This document shows, in pieces, positions 35,628-44,947 of a DNA stretch of 64,000 nt. A program made the translations under genes and the position numbers. The stretch lies in assembly GCF_008065375.1 (NCBI RefSeq), contig NZ_VJYI01000014.1, positions 1 to 64,000 on the forward strand, given 5' to 3'. This DNA is from Nonomuraea sp. SYSU D8015. GTDB taxonomy: Bacteria; Actinomycetota; Actinomycetes; Streptosporangiales; Streptosporangiaceae. Position 1 is the stretch's first letter; each line of letters begins with the position of its first letter. The notes under the pieces are model-generated. The model saw nothing but the letters and a program-made list of their open reading frames with translations. It did not search any database and was not told where the DNA came from.

Positions 35628-38075
35628 GTGGACACGACCCGGGTGTCGAGCACGGCCTTCGAGGGCACGCCGCATGCCCCGGCGCACGCACGCAGGTTCG
35701 TCCGCCAGGTGCTCGGCGAATGGCGGCTGAGCCATGTGGCGGAGGACGCCGTGCTGCTGACCAGCGAGCTCGTCACCAACGCCGTGGTCCACGCGGGCAC
35801 CGGCATCGAGCTGACCTGCCGCCTGGACGTCGAGGCCACTCCGGCGAAGCTGGAGATCGAGGTGGACGACCACCACCCCACGAGGACCATCGCGACCGAC
35901 GAGACGCCGCCGGCCGACACGATGCGCACCTCGGGGCGCGGCCTGGCGCTCGCCGGCCTGCTGGCCGACGCGTGGGGCGTCACGTACACGAGGAACGCCA
36001 AGCGCGTCTGGGTGCGCATGGAGCTCGGCGACGGCTGCGACCACCAGGAGGCCGCGGGCGCCCTGCTGCCCGCCCCCGTCCCGGTGGCGCCCGTCGAGTC
36101 GCTGCACGTCGGCGTGATCGTCTGCGACCGCGACGGGATCGTGCAGTCGTGGAACTCCGAGGCGGAGAAGCTGCTCGGCTGGCGCGCCGAGCAGGTCGTC
36201 GGGATGAAGCTGGAGGAACTGGTCGCCTGGCGCGGCCACGGCCCCTACGCGCTGACCCTCACCGACACGCTCGGCCTGGGCCGCTGGCGGGGTGAGGCGC
36301 GCATGCGGCACCACGACGGCAGGCTGGTGGCCGTCTACGTCTCCCACCTGCGGGCCAGGGGGCAGCGGTCGGCGATCTGGATGGTGGTGTCCTGCGACCA
36401 CCGCTACGTCCTGACACCTCCGCCCGCGCCGATGCGCAGGGAGGCGGGCCGGCGCATCAAGGAGCTGCTCGACCGCGACATGCCGTTCGCCGAGCTGCTC
36501 GACACGATCGCGCAGATCGTCCAGGTGTCGAGCGGCGGCGACGCGGCGTACGTGCTGCTCGCGACCGAGGGCGGCACCAGGTTCGGAGTGGCGGCGGGCG
36601 CCGGCGCGACGGCGGGGCTGGTCGGGGTGCTCGCCACCGGTGTGTTCGCGGCCGACCGCAAGGCGCCCATGATGCTCGACGACCTGCTGGCGGAGGACGT
36701 CGAGCTGGCCGAGCAGCTGCGGGCGCGCTCGCTGGCGTGCGCGCCGCTGCTGGTGGCGGGCGAGGTGACCGGCTACATCGTGGTGACGGCCGCGCAACCG
36801 GGGCGCTTCGACCAGGAGCTGACGGTCAGCCTGCAGCACATCGCCGGCCAGGTGGCCGTGCCCGTGCAGCGCGAGCGGCTGGCGGAGCATGACCGGGCGC
36901 ACCGGGGGCGGCTGTCGTTCCTGGCGGAGGCGGGCGAGCTGCTGGCGGGCGTGCACGACGAGGAGCTGATCGCGGCACTCACCGCGCAGCTCGTCGTCCC
37001 AAAGATCGCGACCTGGGCGGCGGTCTACCTGACCGATCTGGCGGGCATGACCAGGCTCGCCCACGTCTGGCACAGCGAGGAGCGCCACAACGCCGACCTG
37101 CGCAAGTCGCTGCCGGCCATCCCGCGCACCTCGCTCGACGAGGTGTCCTGGCCGGTCGGCCCGGAGACCGTGCTGTCGTTCCCGCTGCTCACGCAGGGCC
37201 GCTCGCACGGCGCGCTGGTGATCGGCCGGGCCGAGCCGACCCTGCCGCTGGAGCTCGCCGACCTGCTGGCGGACCTGTGCCGGCTGGTGGCGCTCAACCT
37301 GCACACGGCCATGCTGTACGCCCGCCAGGCCACCACGTCGCGGGTGCTGCAGCGCAGCCTGCTGCCGATGCGCGTGGCCCCCATGCCCGGCCTGGAGTCG
37401 GCGGTCGTCTACGAGCCGGCCGAGGAGGGCGCGGACGTGGGCGGAGACTTCTACGACCTGTTCACCGTGGCCGACCACTGGTGCTTCGCGCTGGGCGACG
37501 TGTGCGGCAGCGGCCCCGAGGCGGCGGCGGTCACCGGGCTGGCCCGGCACGCCGTGCGCCTGCTCGCCAAGGAGCACTACACCGTGGCCGACATCTTCGA
37601 CCGGCTCAACCAGGCGCTGCTGGAGGAGGGGGAAGACGGCAGGTTCCTCAGCCTGCTGTGCGGCGAGCTGACCCCGCTCCCCCAGGGCGGCGCGCTGTGC
37701 ACGATCGCCTCGGCCGGCCACCCGCCGCCCCTGCTGCTGCGGCCTGACGGCACGGTGGAGACCGTGGCGACGCCGCAGCTGCTGCTGGGCATCGAGGCCG
37801 ACGCCAGGTTCTACGTCGAGACGTTCGAGCTGGCGCCGGAGGAGGTGCTGCTGTGCGTCACCGACGGCGTGACCGAGCGGCGCGACGGCGACCGCCTGCT
37901 CGACGACGGCGACGGGCTGGCCCGGCTGCTGTCGGGCTGCACGGGGCTGAGCGCCCACGCGGTGGCCGAACGCATGCGGCACGCGGTCGAGACGTTCGCG
38001 GCCGAGCCGTCGCAGGACGACGTGGCCCTGCTGGTGATCAAGGCCGCCGGCGTCCCGCGCCAGGTCAGGACGTGA
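35628..38075 (+). CDS. osaC: multidomain anti-sigma kinase/PP2C phosphatase regulator (OsaC-like)
   Basis: About 815 residues. Order: RsbW-like HATPase (SELVTNAVVHAG, SGRGLALAGLL; about 10-130), PAS (VGVIVCDRDGIVQSWNSEAE; about 155-270), two GAF-like domains (about 285-575) and a C-terminal SpoIIE/RsbU PP2C phosphatase (GGDFYDLF, GDVCGSGPEAA, ASAGHPPPLLL, VTDGVTE, DDVALLVI). This is the arrangement of Streptomyces OsaC, which helps switch off sigma-B after osmotic shock. AGGACG lies before the GTG at 35628; an in-frame ATG lies about 55 bases upstream. Divergent from osaA; its 3' end overlaps galM by 11 bases. Confidence 0.82.
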   Translation: MDTTRVSSTAFEGTPHAPAHARRFVRQVLGEWRLSHVAEDAVLLTSELVTNAVVHAGTGIELTCRLDVEATPAKLEIEVDDHHPTRTIATDETPPADTMRTSGRGLALAGLLADAWGVTYTRNAKRVWVRMELGDGCDHQEAAGALLPAPVPVAPVESLHVGVIVCDRDGIVQSWNSEAEKLLGWRAEQVVGMKLEELVAWRGHGPYALTLTDTLGLGRWRGEARMRHHDGRLVAVYVSHLRARGQRSAIWMVVSCDHRYVLTPPPAPMRREAGRRIKELLDRDMPFAELLDTIAQIVQVSSGGDAAYVLLATEGGTRFGVAAGAGATAGLVGVLATGVFAADRKAPMMLDDLLAEDVELAEQLRARSLACAPLLVAGEVTGYIVVTAAQPGRFDQELTVSLQHIAGQVAVPVQRERLAEHDRAHRGRLSFLAEAGELLAGVHDEELIAALTAQLVVPKIATWAAVYLTDLAGMTRLAHVWHSEERHNADLRKSLPAIPRTSLDEVSWPVGPETVLSFPLLTQGRSHGALVIGRAEPTLPLELADLLADLCRLVALNLHTAMLYARQATTSRVLQRSLLPMRVAPMPGLESAVVYEPAEEGADVGGDFYDLFTVADHWCFALGDVCGSGPEAAAVTGLARHAVRLLAKEHYTVADIFDRLNQALLEEGEDGRFLSLLCGELTPLPQGGALCTIASAGHPPPLLLRPDGTVETVATPQLLLGIEADARFYVETFELAPEEVLLCVTDGVTERRDGDRLLDDGDGLARLLSGCTGLSAHAVAERMRHAVETFAAEPSQDDVALLVIKAAGVPRQVRT

Positions 38076-39000
38076 ACGCGTACGTGGTCGTGGAGGTGCG
38101 GCGCTCGCCGGGGCGGAGCACCGTGGAGGGGAACTGCGGCTGGTTGGGCGAGTCGGGGAAGTGCTGTGTCTCCAGGCACAGCCCGGCGAAGGGCCCGTAC
38201 GGCGTCTCGTTCGTGTTCAGCATGCTGCCCGAGTAGAACTGCACGCCCGGCTCGGTGGTCGTGACCTCCATGGTGAGGCCGCCGGCCATCACCCGCATGC
38301 CGCCGTTCAGCACGAAGCAGTGGTCGTACGCGCCGTCAATGCGCTCGCCCACGGCGTGCGGCTCGGTGAAGTCGAACGGCGTGCCCTTGACCGCCGCCAG
38401 CTCGCCCGTCGGGATCTTGTCCGCGTCCACCGGCAGGTAGTGGTCGGCCTCGATCCGCACCATGTGGTCGAGCACGTCGCCGCCGCCGGCGAGGTTGAAG
38501 TAGGAGTGGTTGGTGAGGTTGACCACGGTCGGGGCGTCGGTCTCGGCGGCGTAGTCGATGCGCAGGGCGTCGTCCTGGAGGGTGTACGTGACCACGGCGG
38601 TCAGCGTGCCCGGGTAGCCCTGGTCACCGTCCGGGCTGGTCAGCGTGAGCGTGACCGAGTCGCCGGTGCGCTCTCGGATGGTCCACACCTTGCGGTCGAA
38701 GCCCTCGGTGCCGCCGTGGAGGCTGTTGGGGCCGTTGTTGACCGGCAGGCGGTATTCGACGCCGTCGAGGGTGAAGCGGCCGTTCGCGATGCGGTTGCCG
38801 TACCTGCCGACGACCGCGCCGAAGTAGCGGCTGCGGGTCAGGTAGTCCTCGACCGTGTCCAGCCCGAGCACCACGTTGCGGCCCGACACCTCCAGCGAGC
38901 GCACGATGGCGCCGAGGGTGAGCACCTCGGCGCGCAGCCGTCCCGAAGACAGCTCCACCTGCTCGACCTGCTCCCCCGACGGCATCGTTCCGAAGATCAT
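38065..39000 (-). CDS. galM: aldose 1-epimerase
   Basis: A 311-residue mutarotase interconverting alpha and beta anomers of aldoses. Family residues are present: GRYGNRIANGRF, LHGG, the catalytic histidine in NLTNHSYFNL, and the catalytic base in GLCLETQHFPDSPNQP. Cytoplasmic, no signal peptide. The ATG overlaps the stop of the LacI-type regulator (ATGA), so it is expressed with it. Confidence 0.92.
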   Translation of the reverse strand: MIFGTMPSGEQVEQVELSSGRLRAEVLTLGAIVRSLEVSGRNVVLGLDTVEDYLTRSRYFGAVVGRYGNRIANGRFTLDGVEYRLPVNNGPNSLHGGTEGFDRKVWTIRERTGDSVTLTLTSPDGDQGYPGTLTAVVTYTLQDDALRIDYAAETDAPTVVNLTNHSYFNLAGGGDVLDHMVRIEADHYLPVDADKIPTGELAAVKGTPFDFTEPHAVGERIDGAYDHCFVLNGGMRVMAGGLTMEVTTTEPGVQFYSGSMLNTNETPYGPFAGLCLETQHFPDSPNQPQFPSTVLRPGERRTSTTTYAFTS

Positions 39001-39959
39001 TTTTGGGCCCTTCCCGTGGACTCGCGGACAATGAGTGCGGTGTCGAGGGTCACGGTCGCGCCCTCGCCCCCCGACTGCAGCAGCAGGTCGACGGCCATCC
39101 TGCCGGCGGCCACGGCGGGCATCGCCACCGTGGTCAGCTTGGGCCGGTTGAGCCGGCCCGGCAGGATGTCGTCGAACCCGACGACACTTATCTGGTCTGG
39201 TACCCCGATCTCCATCGCCGCCAGCCCCTCGATGAGGCCGAGCGCGACGAGATCGTTGTAGGCCAGCACGGCGGTCGCCCCGCACGCCGCGACGTCGGCG
39301 GCCACGCCAAGGCCGCCCGCCTCGGTGGGCTGGTTGGGGCCGAAGAAGACGAGGTCGAGCCCCGGCGTCTCGGCGGCGACGCCCTGCATCTCGTTGCTGG
39401 TCCACGAGCCGATCGGGCCGGACACGAGGGCGATCCTGCGGTGGCCGAGCCCCGACAGGTGCTCCAGGGCGAGCTTGGCGCCCTGGGCGACGTTCATCAG
39501 CACGGCGGGCATGCCCTTGATGCGGCGGTTGACCACCACGAACGGCACGTCCTCGGCCAGGCGCTCGATCATCCGGTTCGACAGGCGGGGGCTGCACAGC
39601 AGGACGCCGTCCACCTGCTTGGTGAACGTCCTGATCAGCTCCTCCTCGACCCGCGGGTCCTCATCGGTGTCGGCCACGAACACGTGGTAGTCACGGCCCC
39701 TCGCCTGCGCCTGGGCGGCCTTGATGAGCGGCGGGAAGAACGGATTGGCGATGTCCGCCACGATCAGGCCCAGGTTGAACGTGCGCCCCGTCGTGAGCGC
39801 CCTGGCCGCGCGGTTGGGGCGGTAGCCGAGGTCGTCCGCGGCGGCCAGCACGCGGCTCCTGGTGGCAGGATTGACCAGGTGCGGCGCGGAGAAGGTGCGG
39901 GAGACTGTGGACACGTGGACGCCGCAGGCGCGCGCCACGTCCTTGATCGTCGCCGCCAT
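38997..39959 (-). CDS. LacI-family transcriptional regulator
   Basis: About 320 residues: N-terminal LacI helix-turn-helix (IKDVARACGVHVSTVSRTFS, hinge YRPNRAARALTTGRT) and a periplasmic-binding-protein-like sugar domain. GGGAGG precedes the ATG at 39959; an in-frame start six codons earlier lacks one. Two LacI-type operators lie just upstream. It controls itself and galM; whether it also acts on the uronate genes is unknown. Confidence 0.92.
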   Translation of the reverse strand: MAATIKDVARACGVHVSTVSRTFSAPHLVNPATRSRVLAAADDLGYRPNRAARALTTGRTFNLGLIVADIANPFFPPLIKAAQAQARGRDYHVFVADTDEDPRVEEELIRTFTKQVDGVLLCSPRLSNRMIERLAEDVPFVVVNRRIKGMPAVLMNVAQGAKLALEHLSGLGHRRIALVSGPIGSWTSNEMQGVAAETPGLDLVFFGPNQPTEAGGLGVAADVAACGATAVLAYNDLVALGLIEGLAAMEIGVPDQISVVGFDDILPGRLNRPKLTTVAMPAVAAGRMAVDLLLQSGGEGATVTLDTALIVRESTGRAQK

Positions 39960-39973
39960 CGCCGTCCTCCCTT

Positions 39974-40041
39974 GCAAACGGTTGCCAGACTAAACCTTGA
40001 CCTTCACCGGTCCGGCCGTCAAGGTTCTTGCAACCGGTTGC
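39974..40041. promoter_or_regulatory. two LacI-type operators upstream of lacI/galM
   Basis: GCAAACGGTTGC (39974-39985) is a near-palindrome and GCAACCGGTTGC (40030-40041) a perfect one, both with the central CG of LacI-family sites. Centres are 56 bases apart. The proximal site lies just before the ribosome site of the regulator gene, so autorepression is likely. Confidence 0.75.
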
Positions 40042-40860
40042 CATCACCCGGGGGCCGCTCCGCATCCTCCCACGTCACCCCTGCCTGACTCACCGCCGCC
40101 CTGGGCGAACGCTGTCGCACCATCGGGCCCAGCGTGCCCTTGTGGGTCACGCCGGCCTCGGGAGGGGCGCCGACGCCGCCACAGGGTGCCTGGCCGGCTC
40201 GGGGTAGGGCCGCTTTTCGGGAGAATTGCGCACCCCATGCGCTATGCGCCATGCGGGTGCGGCAGGCGGCGGGCGCCATGCGGGTGCGCCATGCGGCGGG
40301 CGCCATGCGGGTGCGGCAGGCGGCGGGCGCCATGCGGGTGCGGCAGGCGGCGTGCTCCGCCGCGGGAGCCGCATCCGTTCACCGCCTCGATGCCCCGCCA
40401 CACCGCCGCGCCGGCCTGCCGCCTTCGGGGAATCCCATACGCCGCGCTCCGCCGCCCGCGGCGCGCCACCGGCGGCGGCGATCTTGCCGCGTCCCGTCGC
40501 AACGCGCCGACGCCTTCGCGCGTGGCCCTGACGACGCGCGAGGGCCCTCGCAGGCCCGGCCATCGCGCCTCAGGCCGCCCGCACCGCATGCGGCCCACCG
40601 CGTCGGCCAGGTGCCTGCACGTGCCATCGCCCCACCGCCCACCTGCACGTCACCGCACCACCGCGCGTCTGCACGTGCCCACCGCGGCCGCCGCGTGCCC
40701 GTTCGCGTCCCCCTGCGCTCGCAGCGTGCCCTACCCCACTCCGCGCAACGTCCCGCCCGTCTCTTCGGCCCTGCCGCTCCGGAAGGACGGCGTCCGTGTG
40801 CGGGAGGCGCCGGACCGGGGCCGAATCCCGAGGCGCGGCCCCGGCCGGGGACCGGTGGAG
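40042..40860. other. intergenic region without a convincing gene
   Basis: Very GC-rich. It contains the 27-bp repeat array at 40248-40355 and three copies of CTGCACGT between 40610 and 40680. Open frames run through on both strands but encode repetitive Ala/Arg/Pro-rich sequence without ribosome sites. I see no RNA gene. Confidence 0.6.
40248..40355. repeat. four 27-bp tandem repeats
   Basis: Units start GCCATGCGGGTGCG and are exactly 27 bases: 40248-40274, 40275-40301, 40302-40328 and 40329-40355. Units 1 and 3 are identical, unit 2 has two changes in its middle and unit 4 one near its end. A partial unit precedes the array. Confidence 0.9.
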
Positions 40861-41655
40861 TTACCAGGAGCCGCCGAGTTCCTTGAGGGTGAAGATGCCG
40901 CCGGCGCGGTGGTGGACCGGATCGGTCAGGTCGGGCTCACCGTGCTCGGCGATCAGCGCCGCCGCCTGGGACTCCGAGTTGTCGCGGGAGACGTACCCGA
41001 TGGACTTCGCCTCCTCCAGCGACCACCACCGCCGCGCGTTGTCCGACACCCCCCACACGACGTGGTACCCCGGCGCCACCAGCGCCGCCTCGACCAGCCT
41101 GGCGAGGTCGTCGGGCGAGATCCAGGTGGCCAGCCCGCGCGTGTCGAGCGACCCTTCGTTGCACGTGCCGAGCCTCACCACGGTGATGTTCATGCCGAAC
41201 CGGTCGTGATAAAGACTCCCCAACGCCTCCATGACGACCTTGCTCACGCCGTAGAAGGTGTCCGGCCGCGGGAAGGCGTAGTCCGGCAGCTCCCCGCCGT
41301 CCGCCGGCCTGGCGTGGAAGCCGGCCGCGTGATGGCTTCCCATGAGGACGAGGTGCTGGACGCCTTCGTTGCGGGCGGCCTCCAGCAGGACCTGCGTCCC
41401 GTTGATGTTGGCGTGCACGATGTCGGCCCACGGATGCTCCCGGCTCTGGCCGCCCAGGTGGAGCACCGCGTCCACGCCCTTCATCGCCTCGGCCATCGCG
41501 GCCGGATCGGCCAGGTCAGCCGTCACCCACTCCTCCCCCGGGCCGGTCTCGACCGCGTGGAGGTCGGACAGCCGCAGGGTGCGGCCCTCACGGGCGAGCC
41601 GGGGGCGGAGCAGCGTGCCGACTTTCCCGGCGGCACCGGTCATGAGAATGCGCAT
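40861..41655 (-). CDS. udh: NAD-dependent uronate dehydrogenase
   Basis: A 264-residue short-chain dehydrogenase: GAAGKVG nucleotide motif, Tyr135-x3-Lys139 (YGVSK) and a C-terminal VVWGVSDNARRWW that matches characterised uronate dehydrogenases. These oxidise D-glucuronate and D-galacturonate to aldarolactones, step one of the oxidative uronate pathway whose later enzymes follow downstream. Divergent from the sugar-binding protein gene. A pair of IclR-type palindromes lies at 41667-41701, 12 bases before the start. Confidence 0.88.
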   Translation of the reverse strand: MRILMTGAAGKVGTLLRPRLAREGRTLRLSDLHAVETGPGEEWVTADLADPAAMAEAMKGVDAVLHLGGQSREHPWADIVHANINGTQVLLEAARNEGVQHLVLMGSHHAAGFHARPADGGELPDYAFPRPDTFYGVSKVVMEALGSLYHDRFGMNITVVRLGTCNEGSLDTRGLATWISPDDLARLVEAALVAPGYHVVWGVSDNARRWWSLEEAKSIGYVSRDNSESQAAALIAEHGEPDLTDPVHHRAGGIFTLKELGGSW

Positions 41656-41666
41656 GGATCCATGAT

Positions 41667-41701
41667 GTACACGACTGTGGCCGAAATTCACATCCTTGAA
41701 T
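41667..41701. promoter_or_regulatory. paired IclR-type operator before udh
   Basis: GTACACGACTGTGGCC (41667-41682) and ATTCACATCCTTGAAT (41686-41701), centres 19 bases apart, fit the pattern RTYCA-N6-TGRAY loosely and well respectively. The same spacing recurs at three other sites in this pathway. Confidence 0.6.
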
Positions 41702-41741
41702 ATTGACCGGAAAGCTTCCTGCTCGTTACGTTCACATTCAC

Positions 41742-41776
41742 ATCCAAGCCTGCGACTCATGTCCACGTATGTGAAC
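41742..41776. promoter_or_regulatory. paired IclR-type operator before the uronate importer
   Basis: GTCCACGTATGTGAAC (41761-41776) is a strong palindromic site that abuts the ribosome site GGGAGG of the binding-protein gene. Exactly 19 bases upstream lies ATCCAAGCCTGCGACT, with a good left half-site (ATCCA) and a weak right half. Location implies repression by blocking the start region. Confidence 0.65.
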
Positions 41777-41789
41777 GGGAGGCGGTCCG

Positions 41790-43100
41790 ATGTCACGTCG
41801 TCTGCTCGGGGCCGCGATCATCGCGTCTCTGGCCGTAACGCTGACCGGCTGCGGTTCCGGGGGATCAACTTCAGAAGACAACGCTCTGGAGATCTGGATC
41901 AGGCAGGCGCCCGATTCCGACTCCGCGAAGACGGCGCAGAAGCTCGCCGACGCATTCACCAAGGCCAGTGGGATCAAGACGAAGGTGGTCGCGCTCTTCG
42001 ACGACTTCGAGACCAAGCTGAACCAACAGGCCGCGCAGAAGCAGCTTCCCGACATCGTCATCAACGACACCGCCCAGCTCGGCAACATGCAGTCGCAGGG
42101 CTGGCTCCGCGAGGTCGACAAGGCCTCCCTGTCCGGCGGCGACAAGCTCTCGGAGCGGGCCTGGAAGGCCGCCACCGGCAGCGACGGCAAGTTCTACGCC
42201 GCCCCGTTCTCCGCCCAGGCGTTCGCGCTGATCGTCCGCAAGGACTGGCGCGAGAAGGTCGGCATGGAGCCGCCGCAGACCTGGGAGGACCTCACCAAGC
42301 TCGCCAGCGCTTTCACCGAGAAGGACCCTGACGGCAACGGCCAGAAGGACACCAGCGGGTTCGTCATCCCGGCCGGCACCAAGCGCGGCTACGCCTCCTG
42401 GTACGCCTCCTCGATGATCTACGCCAACGGCGGCGACTTCCTCAAGGCCAACGGCCCGGGCAAGTACACGGCCACCGCCAACGACCCCAAGTTCGTCGAG
42501 GCCGTGCAATACCTGCAGGACCAGTTCTGCAAGACCAAGACCGTCAACCCCGGCGCGGTCAGCAACGACACGACCGTCACCCACGAGGTCTTCGAGAAGG
42601 GCCAGGGCGGCATCTACCTGGTCGGCCCGTACGTGCTGGCCCGGTTCGTCAAGAGCGTCGGCACGGACAAGATCGAGGTCCTGCCGGTGCCCAAGGGCCC
42701 ATCGGGCGGCCCCGGCACGCTCGGCGAGGGCGAGAACGTCTACATGATGGTCGGCTCCGAGATGGAGGACGCGCAGAAGAAGTTCGCCGAGTTCGCGATC
42801 TCCCCCGAAGGCCAGAAGATCGGCATGAACAAGGACGCCAACGGCGCCATCGTCCGCCTGCCGGTCAACACCACCGTCGACATGAGCGCCGAGCGCCAGG
42901 ATCCGCGCTGGAAGGTGTTCCAGGAGTCGTACGACTTCGCCGTCTACGCACCGCCGGTGCCCAACTGGGCGCCGATCCGGCAGACCTCCGCCGACGCCAT
43001 CAACACGGTCTGGGCCGACTGCTCGGCGGACGTCAAGACCGCCATGGACGGGCTCAACACCAAGCTCACCCAGGAACTGCAGAGCCAGAAAGCGTCATGA
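41790..43100 (+). CDS. sugar-binding lipoprotein (probable uronate or uronide)
   Basis: A 436-residue extracytoplasmic solute-binding protein with signal peptide and lipobox (LAVTLTGC). The mature part is a family-1 binding protein (LEIWIRQAPDSDS...; YAAPFSAQAFALIVRKDW). GGGAGG lies seven bases before the ATG. First gene of the operon with two permeases, iclR and kdgD; the next start overlaps its stop (ATGA). Substrate inferred from the pathway: uronic acids or their oligomers. Confidence 0.9.
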   Translation: MSRRLLGAAIIASLAVTLTGCGSGGSTSEDNALEIWIRQAPDSDSAKTAQKLADAFTKASGIKTKVVALFDDFETKLNQQAAQKQLPDIVINDTAQLGNMQSQGWLREVDKASLSGGDKLSERAWKAATGSDGKFYAAPFSAQAFALIVRKDWREKVGMEPPQTWEDLTKLASAFTEKDPDGNGQKDTSGFVIPAGTKRGYASWYASSMIYANGGDFLKANGPGKYTATANDPKFVEAVQYLQDQFCKTKTVNPGAVSNDTTVTHEVFEKGQGGIYLVGPYVLARFVKSVGTDKIEVLPVPKGPSGGPGTLGEGENVYMMVGSEMEDAQKKFAEFAISPEGQKIGMNKDANGAIVRLPVNTTVDMSAERQDPRWKVFQESYDFAVYAPPVPNWAPIRQTSADAINTVWADCSADVKTAMDGLNTKLTQELQSQKAS

Positions 43101-44023
43101 CCTCCACCCTCACCCGGGCGAAGACCGGGACGGCGCCACCCCACCGCCGCACCAAGCCGGTGCGGTGGCGGGGCCCGCTGATCGCCTGGCTGTTCCTGGC
43201 GCCCGCGCTGCTGCTGTTCCTGTACTTCAAGTTCATCCCGATGGCGATGGGCCTGTGGATGAGCTTCCACGAGGTCAAATACATCACCAGCACGTGGGTC
43301 GGCCTGGAGAACTACCAGACGATCATCTCTGACGACGCGTTCGCCGCGGCGATCCGGCACAGTGTCGTGCTGGCGCTCGGCACCACGATCGGCTCGATCG
43401 TGCTGGGGCTCGGCCTGGCACTGCTCATCGAGGGCCCCGCCCGCTATCTGTGGTTCGTCCGTACGGCGGCCTTCCTGCCGGTGGTCACCACGATGGCGGC
43501 GGTGGCCGAGGTGTGGCGGATCATGTTCCACCCGGCCGACAACGGCATGCTCAACACGATCATCGGCTGGGTGGGCATCGACCCGCAGCCGTGGCTGGGC
43601 AGCGAGAACTCCTCGCTGTGGTCGATCATGCTGATGAGCATCTGGCGCGGCACCCCGTACGACATGATGATCTTCCTGGCCGGGCTGGTCGGCGTGGACC
43701 GCACGCTCTACGAGGCGGCGGCCGTGGACGGGGCCTCCACGTGGCACCGGCTGCGGCACATCACGCTGCCGGCGCTGCGGCCGGTGTTCTGGATCCTGTT
43801 CACGCTGGCCGCCATCCGCGGGCTGCGCGTGTTCGTCGAGGTCTACGTGCTCACGAACGGCGGGCCCAACGGCTCGTCCGAGGTGCTCATGACCTTGATC
43901 TACAAGCTCGGGTTCCAGTCGAACGAGCTGGGCGTCGCCGCGGCGGGCGGGATCGTGCTCTTCCTGGCCACGCTCGCGCTCACCGTGGTCGTGCAGATGA
44001 TGCGCAGGAGGCAGGCGGCATGA
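43097..44023 (+). CDS. uronate ABC transporter permease 1
   Basis: A 308-residue MalF-type permease with six membrane helices and the EAA loop at LYEAAAVDGASTWHRLRHI. Starts inside the stop of the binding-protein gene and its own stop overlaps the next permease start (ATGA both times). Partner ATPase not in the window. Confidence 0.9.
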   Translation: MTSTLTRAKTGTAPPHRRTKPVRWRGPLIAWLFLAPALLLFLYFKFIPMAMGLWMSFHEVKYITSTWVGLENYQTIISDDAFAAAIRHSVVLALGTTIGSIVLGLGLALLIEGPARYLWFVRTAAFLPVVTTMAAVAEVWRIMFHPADNGMLNTIIGWVGIDPQPWLGSENSSLWSIMLMSIWRGTPYDMMIFLAGLVGVDRTLYEAAAVDGASTWHRLRHITLPALRPVFWILFTLAAIRGLRVFVEVYVLTNGGPNGSSEVLMTLIYKLGFQSNELGVAAAGGIVLFLATLALTVVVQMMRRRQAA

Positions 44024-44880
44024 GGTTCGACAGCGCTCTGGGGCTGGAGTCGCGGAAGGGACCTCTGGCCATTACCGCAAAAGTCCTGATTTACGGCCTC
44101 ATGGTGGTCGTTTTCACCGGGCCTCTGGTCGGGTTGCTGGTCAGCGCGTTCAGCAAGACCCTCGACCCGACCTCGTTCACGTTGTGGCCCGACGAGTTCA
44201 CGCTGGAGAACTTCGTCCAGGCCAAGGACAAGAACGTCTACCTCTATCTGCTCAACTCGTTCGTCGTCGTGGGCTTCGGACTGCTGCTGCAGATGCTCGT
44301 GAGCGTGTTCGCGGCGTACTCGCTGGCCCGCAAGAAGTTCCGCGGCATGACGTTCGTGCTGCTGCTCATGCTCGCCACGATGATGCTCCCCGAGGAGATC
44401 ATCGCGATCCCCCTGTCGCTCGTCCTGGCCGATCTGCCGGGGCTGAACGTCAACCTCATCGGCACGTACGCCGGGATGATCCTGCCGGTCGGCGCCTGGG
44501 GCTTCTCGATCCTGGTCATGACCGAGTTCATGAAGGAGGTGCCGGTCGAGCTGGAGGAGGCCGCACGCATCGACGGCGCGGGCGAGCTGCGGATCTTCGC
44601 CACGATCATCGTGCCGCTGTGCCGTCCCGCGCTCGGCGTGATCGGCGTCTTCGGGTTCACCATGATCTGGGACCAGTACCTGCTGCCGCTGATCGTCGCG
44701 CCCACGTCGGACATGTGGACGCTGCCCATCGCGCTGCGCTCGCTCCGCTCCGACGAGGAGGTCGGCATCGGCGTGCTGCTCGCGGCCTCGCTGCTGGCGC
44801 TGCTGCCGTCGATCATCGCGTTCCTCGCCTTCCAGCGCCAGTTCATGCGCGGCCTCACAAGCGGCGCAGTCAAGGGTTAG
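44020..44880 (+). CDS. uronate ABC transporter permease 2
   Basis: A 286-residue MalG-type permease: six membrane helices, EAA loop at LEEAARIDGAGELRIFATI, C-terminal RGLTSGAVKG typical of this subunit. Coupled to permease 1 by an ATGA overlap. Its stop is two bases before the first operator of the iclR gene. Confidence 0.9.
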   Translation: MRFDSALGLESRKGPLAITAKVLIYGLMVVVFTGPLVGLLVSAFSKTLDPTSFTLWPDEFTLENFVQAKDKNVYLYLLNSFVVVGFGLLLQMLVSVFAAYSLARKKFRGMTFVLLLMLATMMLPEEIIAIPLSLVLADLPGLNVNLIGTYAGMILPVGAWGFSILVMTEFMKEVPVELEEAARIDGAGELRIFATIIVPLCRPALGVIGVFGFTMIWDQYLLPLIVAPTSDMWTLPIALRSLRSDEEVGIGVLLAASLLALLPSIIAFLAFQRQFMRGLTSGAVKG

Positions 44881-44882
44881 AT

Positions 44883-44917
44883 GTCCATGTATCTGGACGC
44901 GATCCAATATTCTGGAT
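44883..44917. promoter_or_regulatory. paired IclR-type operator before iclR
   Basis: GTCCATGTATCTGGAC (44883-44898) and ATCCAATATTCTGGAT (44902-44917), centres 19 bases apart. Both have clean inverted half-sites (TCCA ... TGGA). They sit between permease 2 and the regulator gene, so the regulator likely controls its own level. Confidence 0.75.
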
Positions 44918-44947
44918 GTGATAAGGAGCCGCAGGAGACGAGATGGG

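Noticed and set aside
40134-40886. Open frame encoding AMRVRQAAG-type repeats across the 27-bp array
   Set aside because: No ribosome site, no conserved flanks, and equally open repetitive frames on the opposite strand; treated as non-coding repeat DNA.
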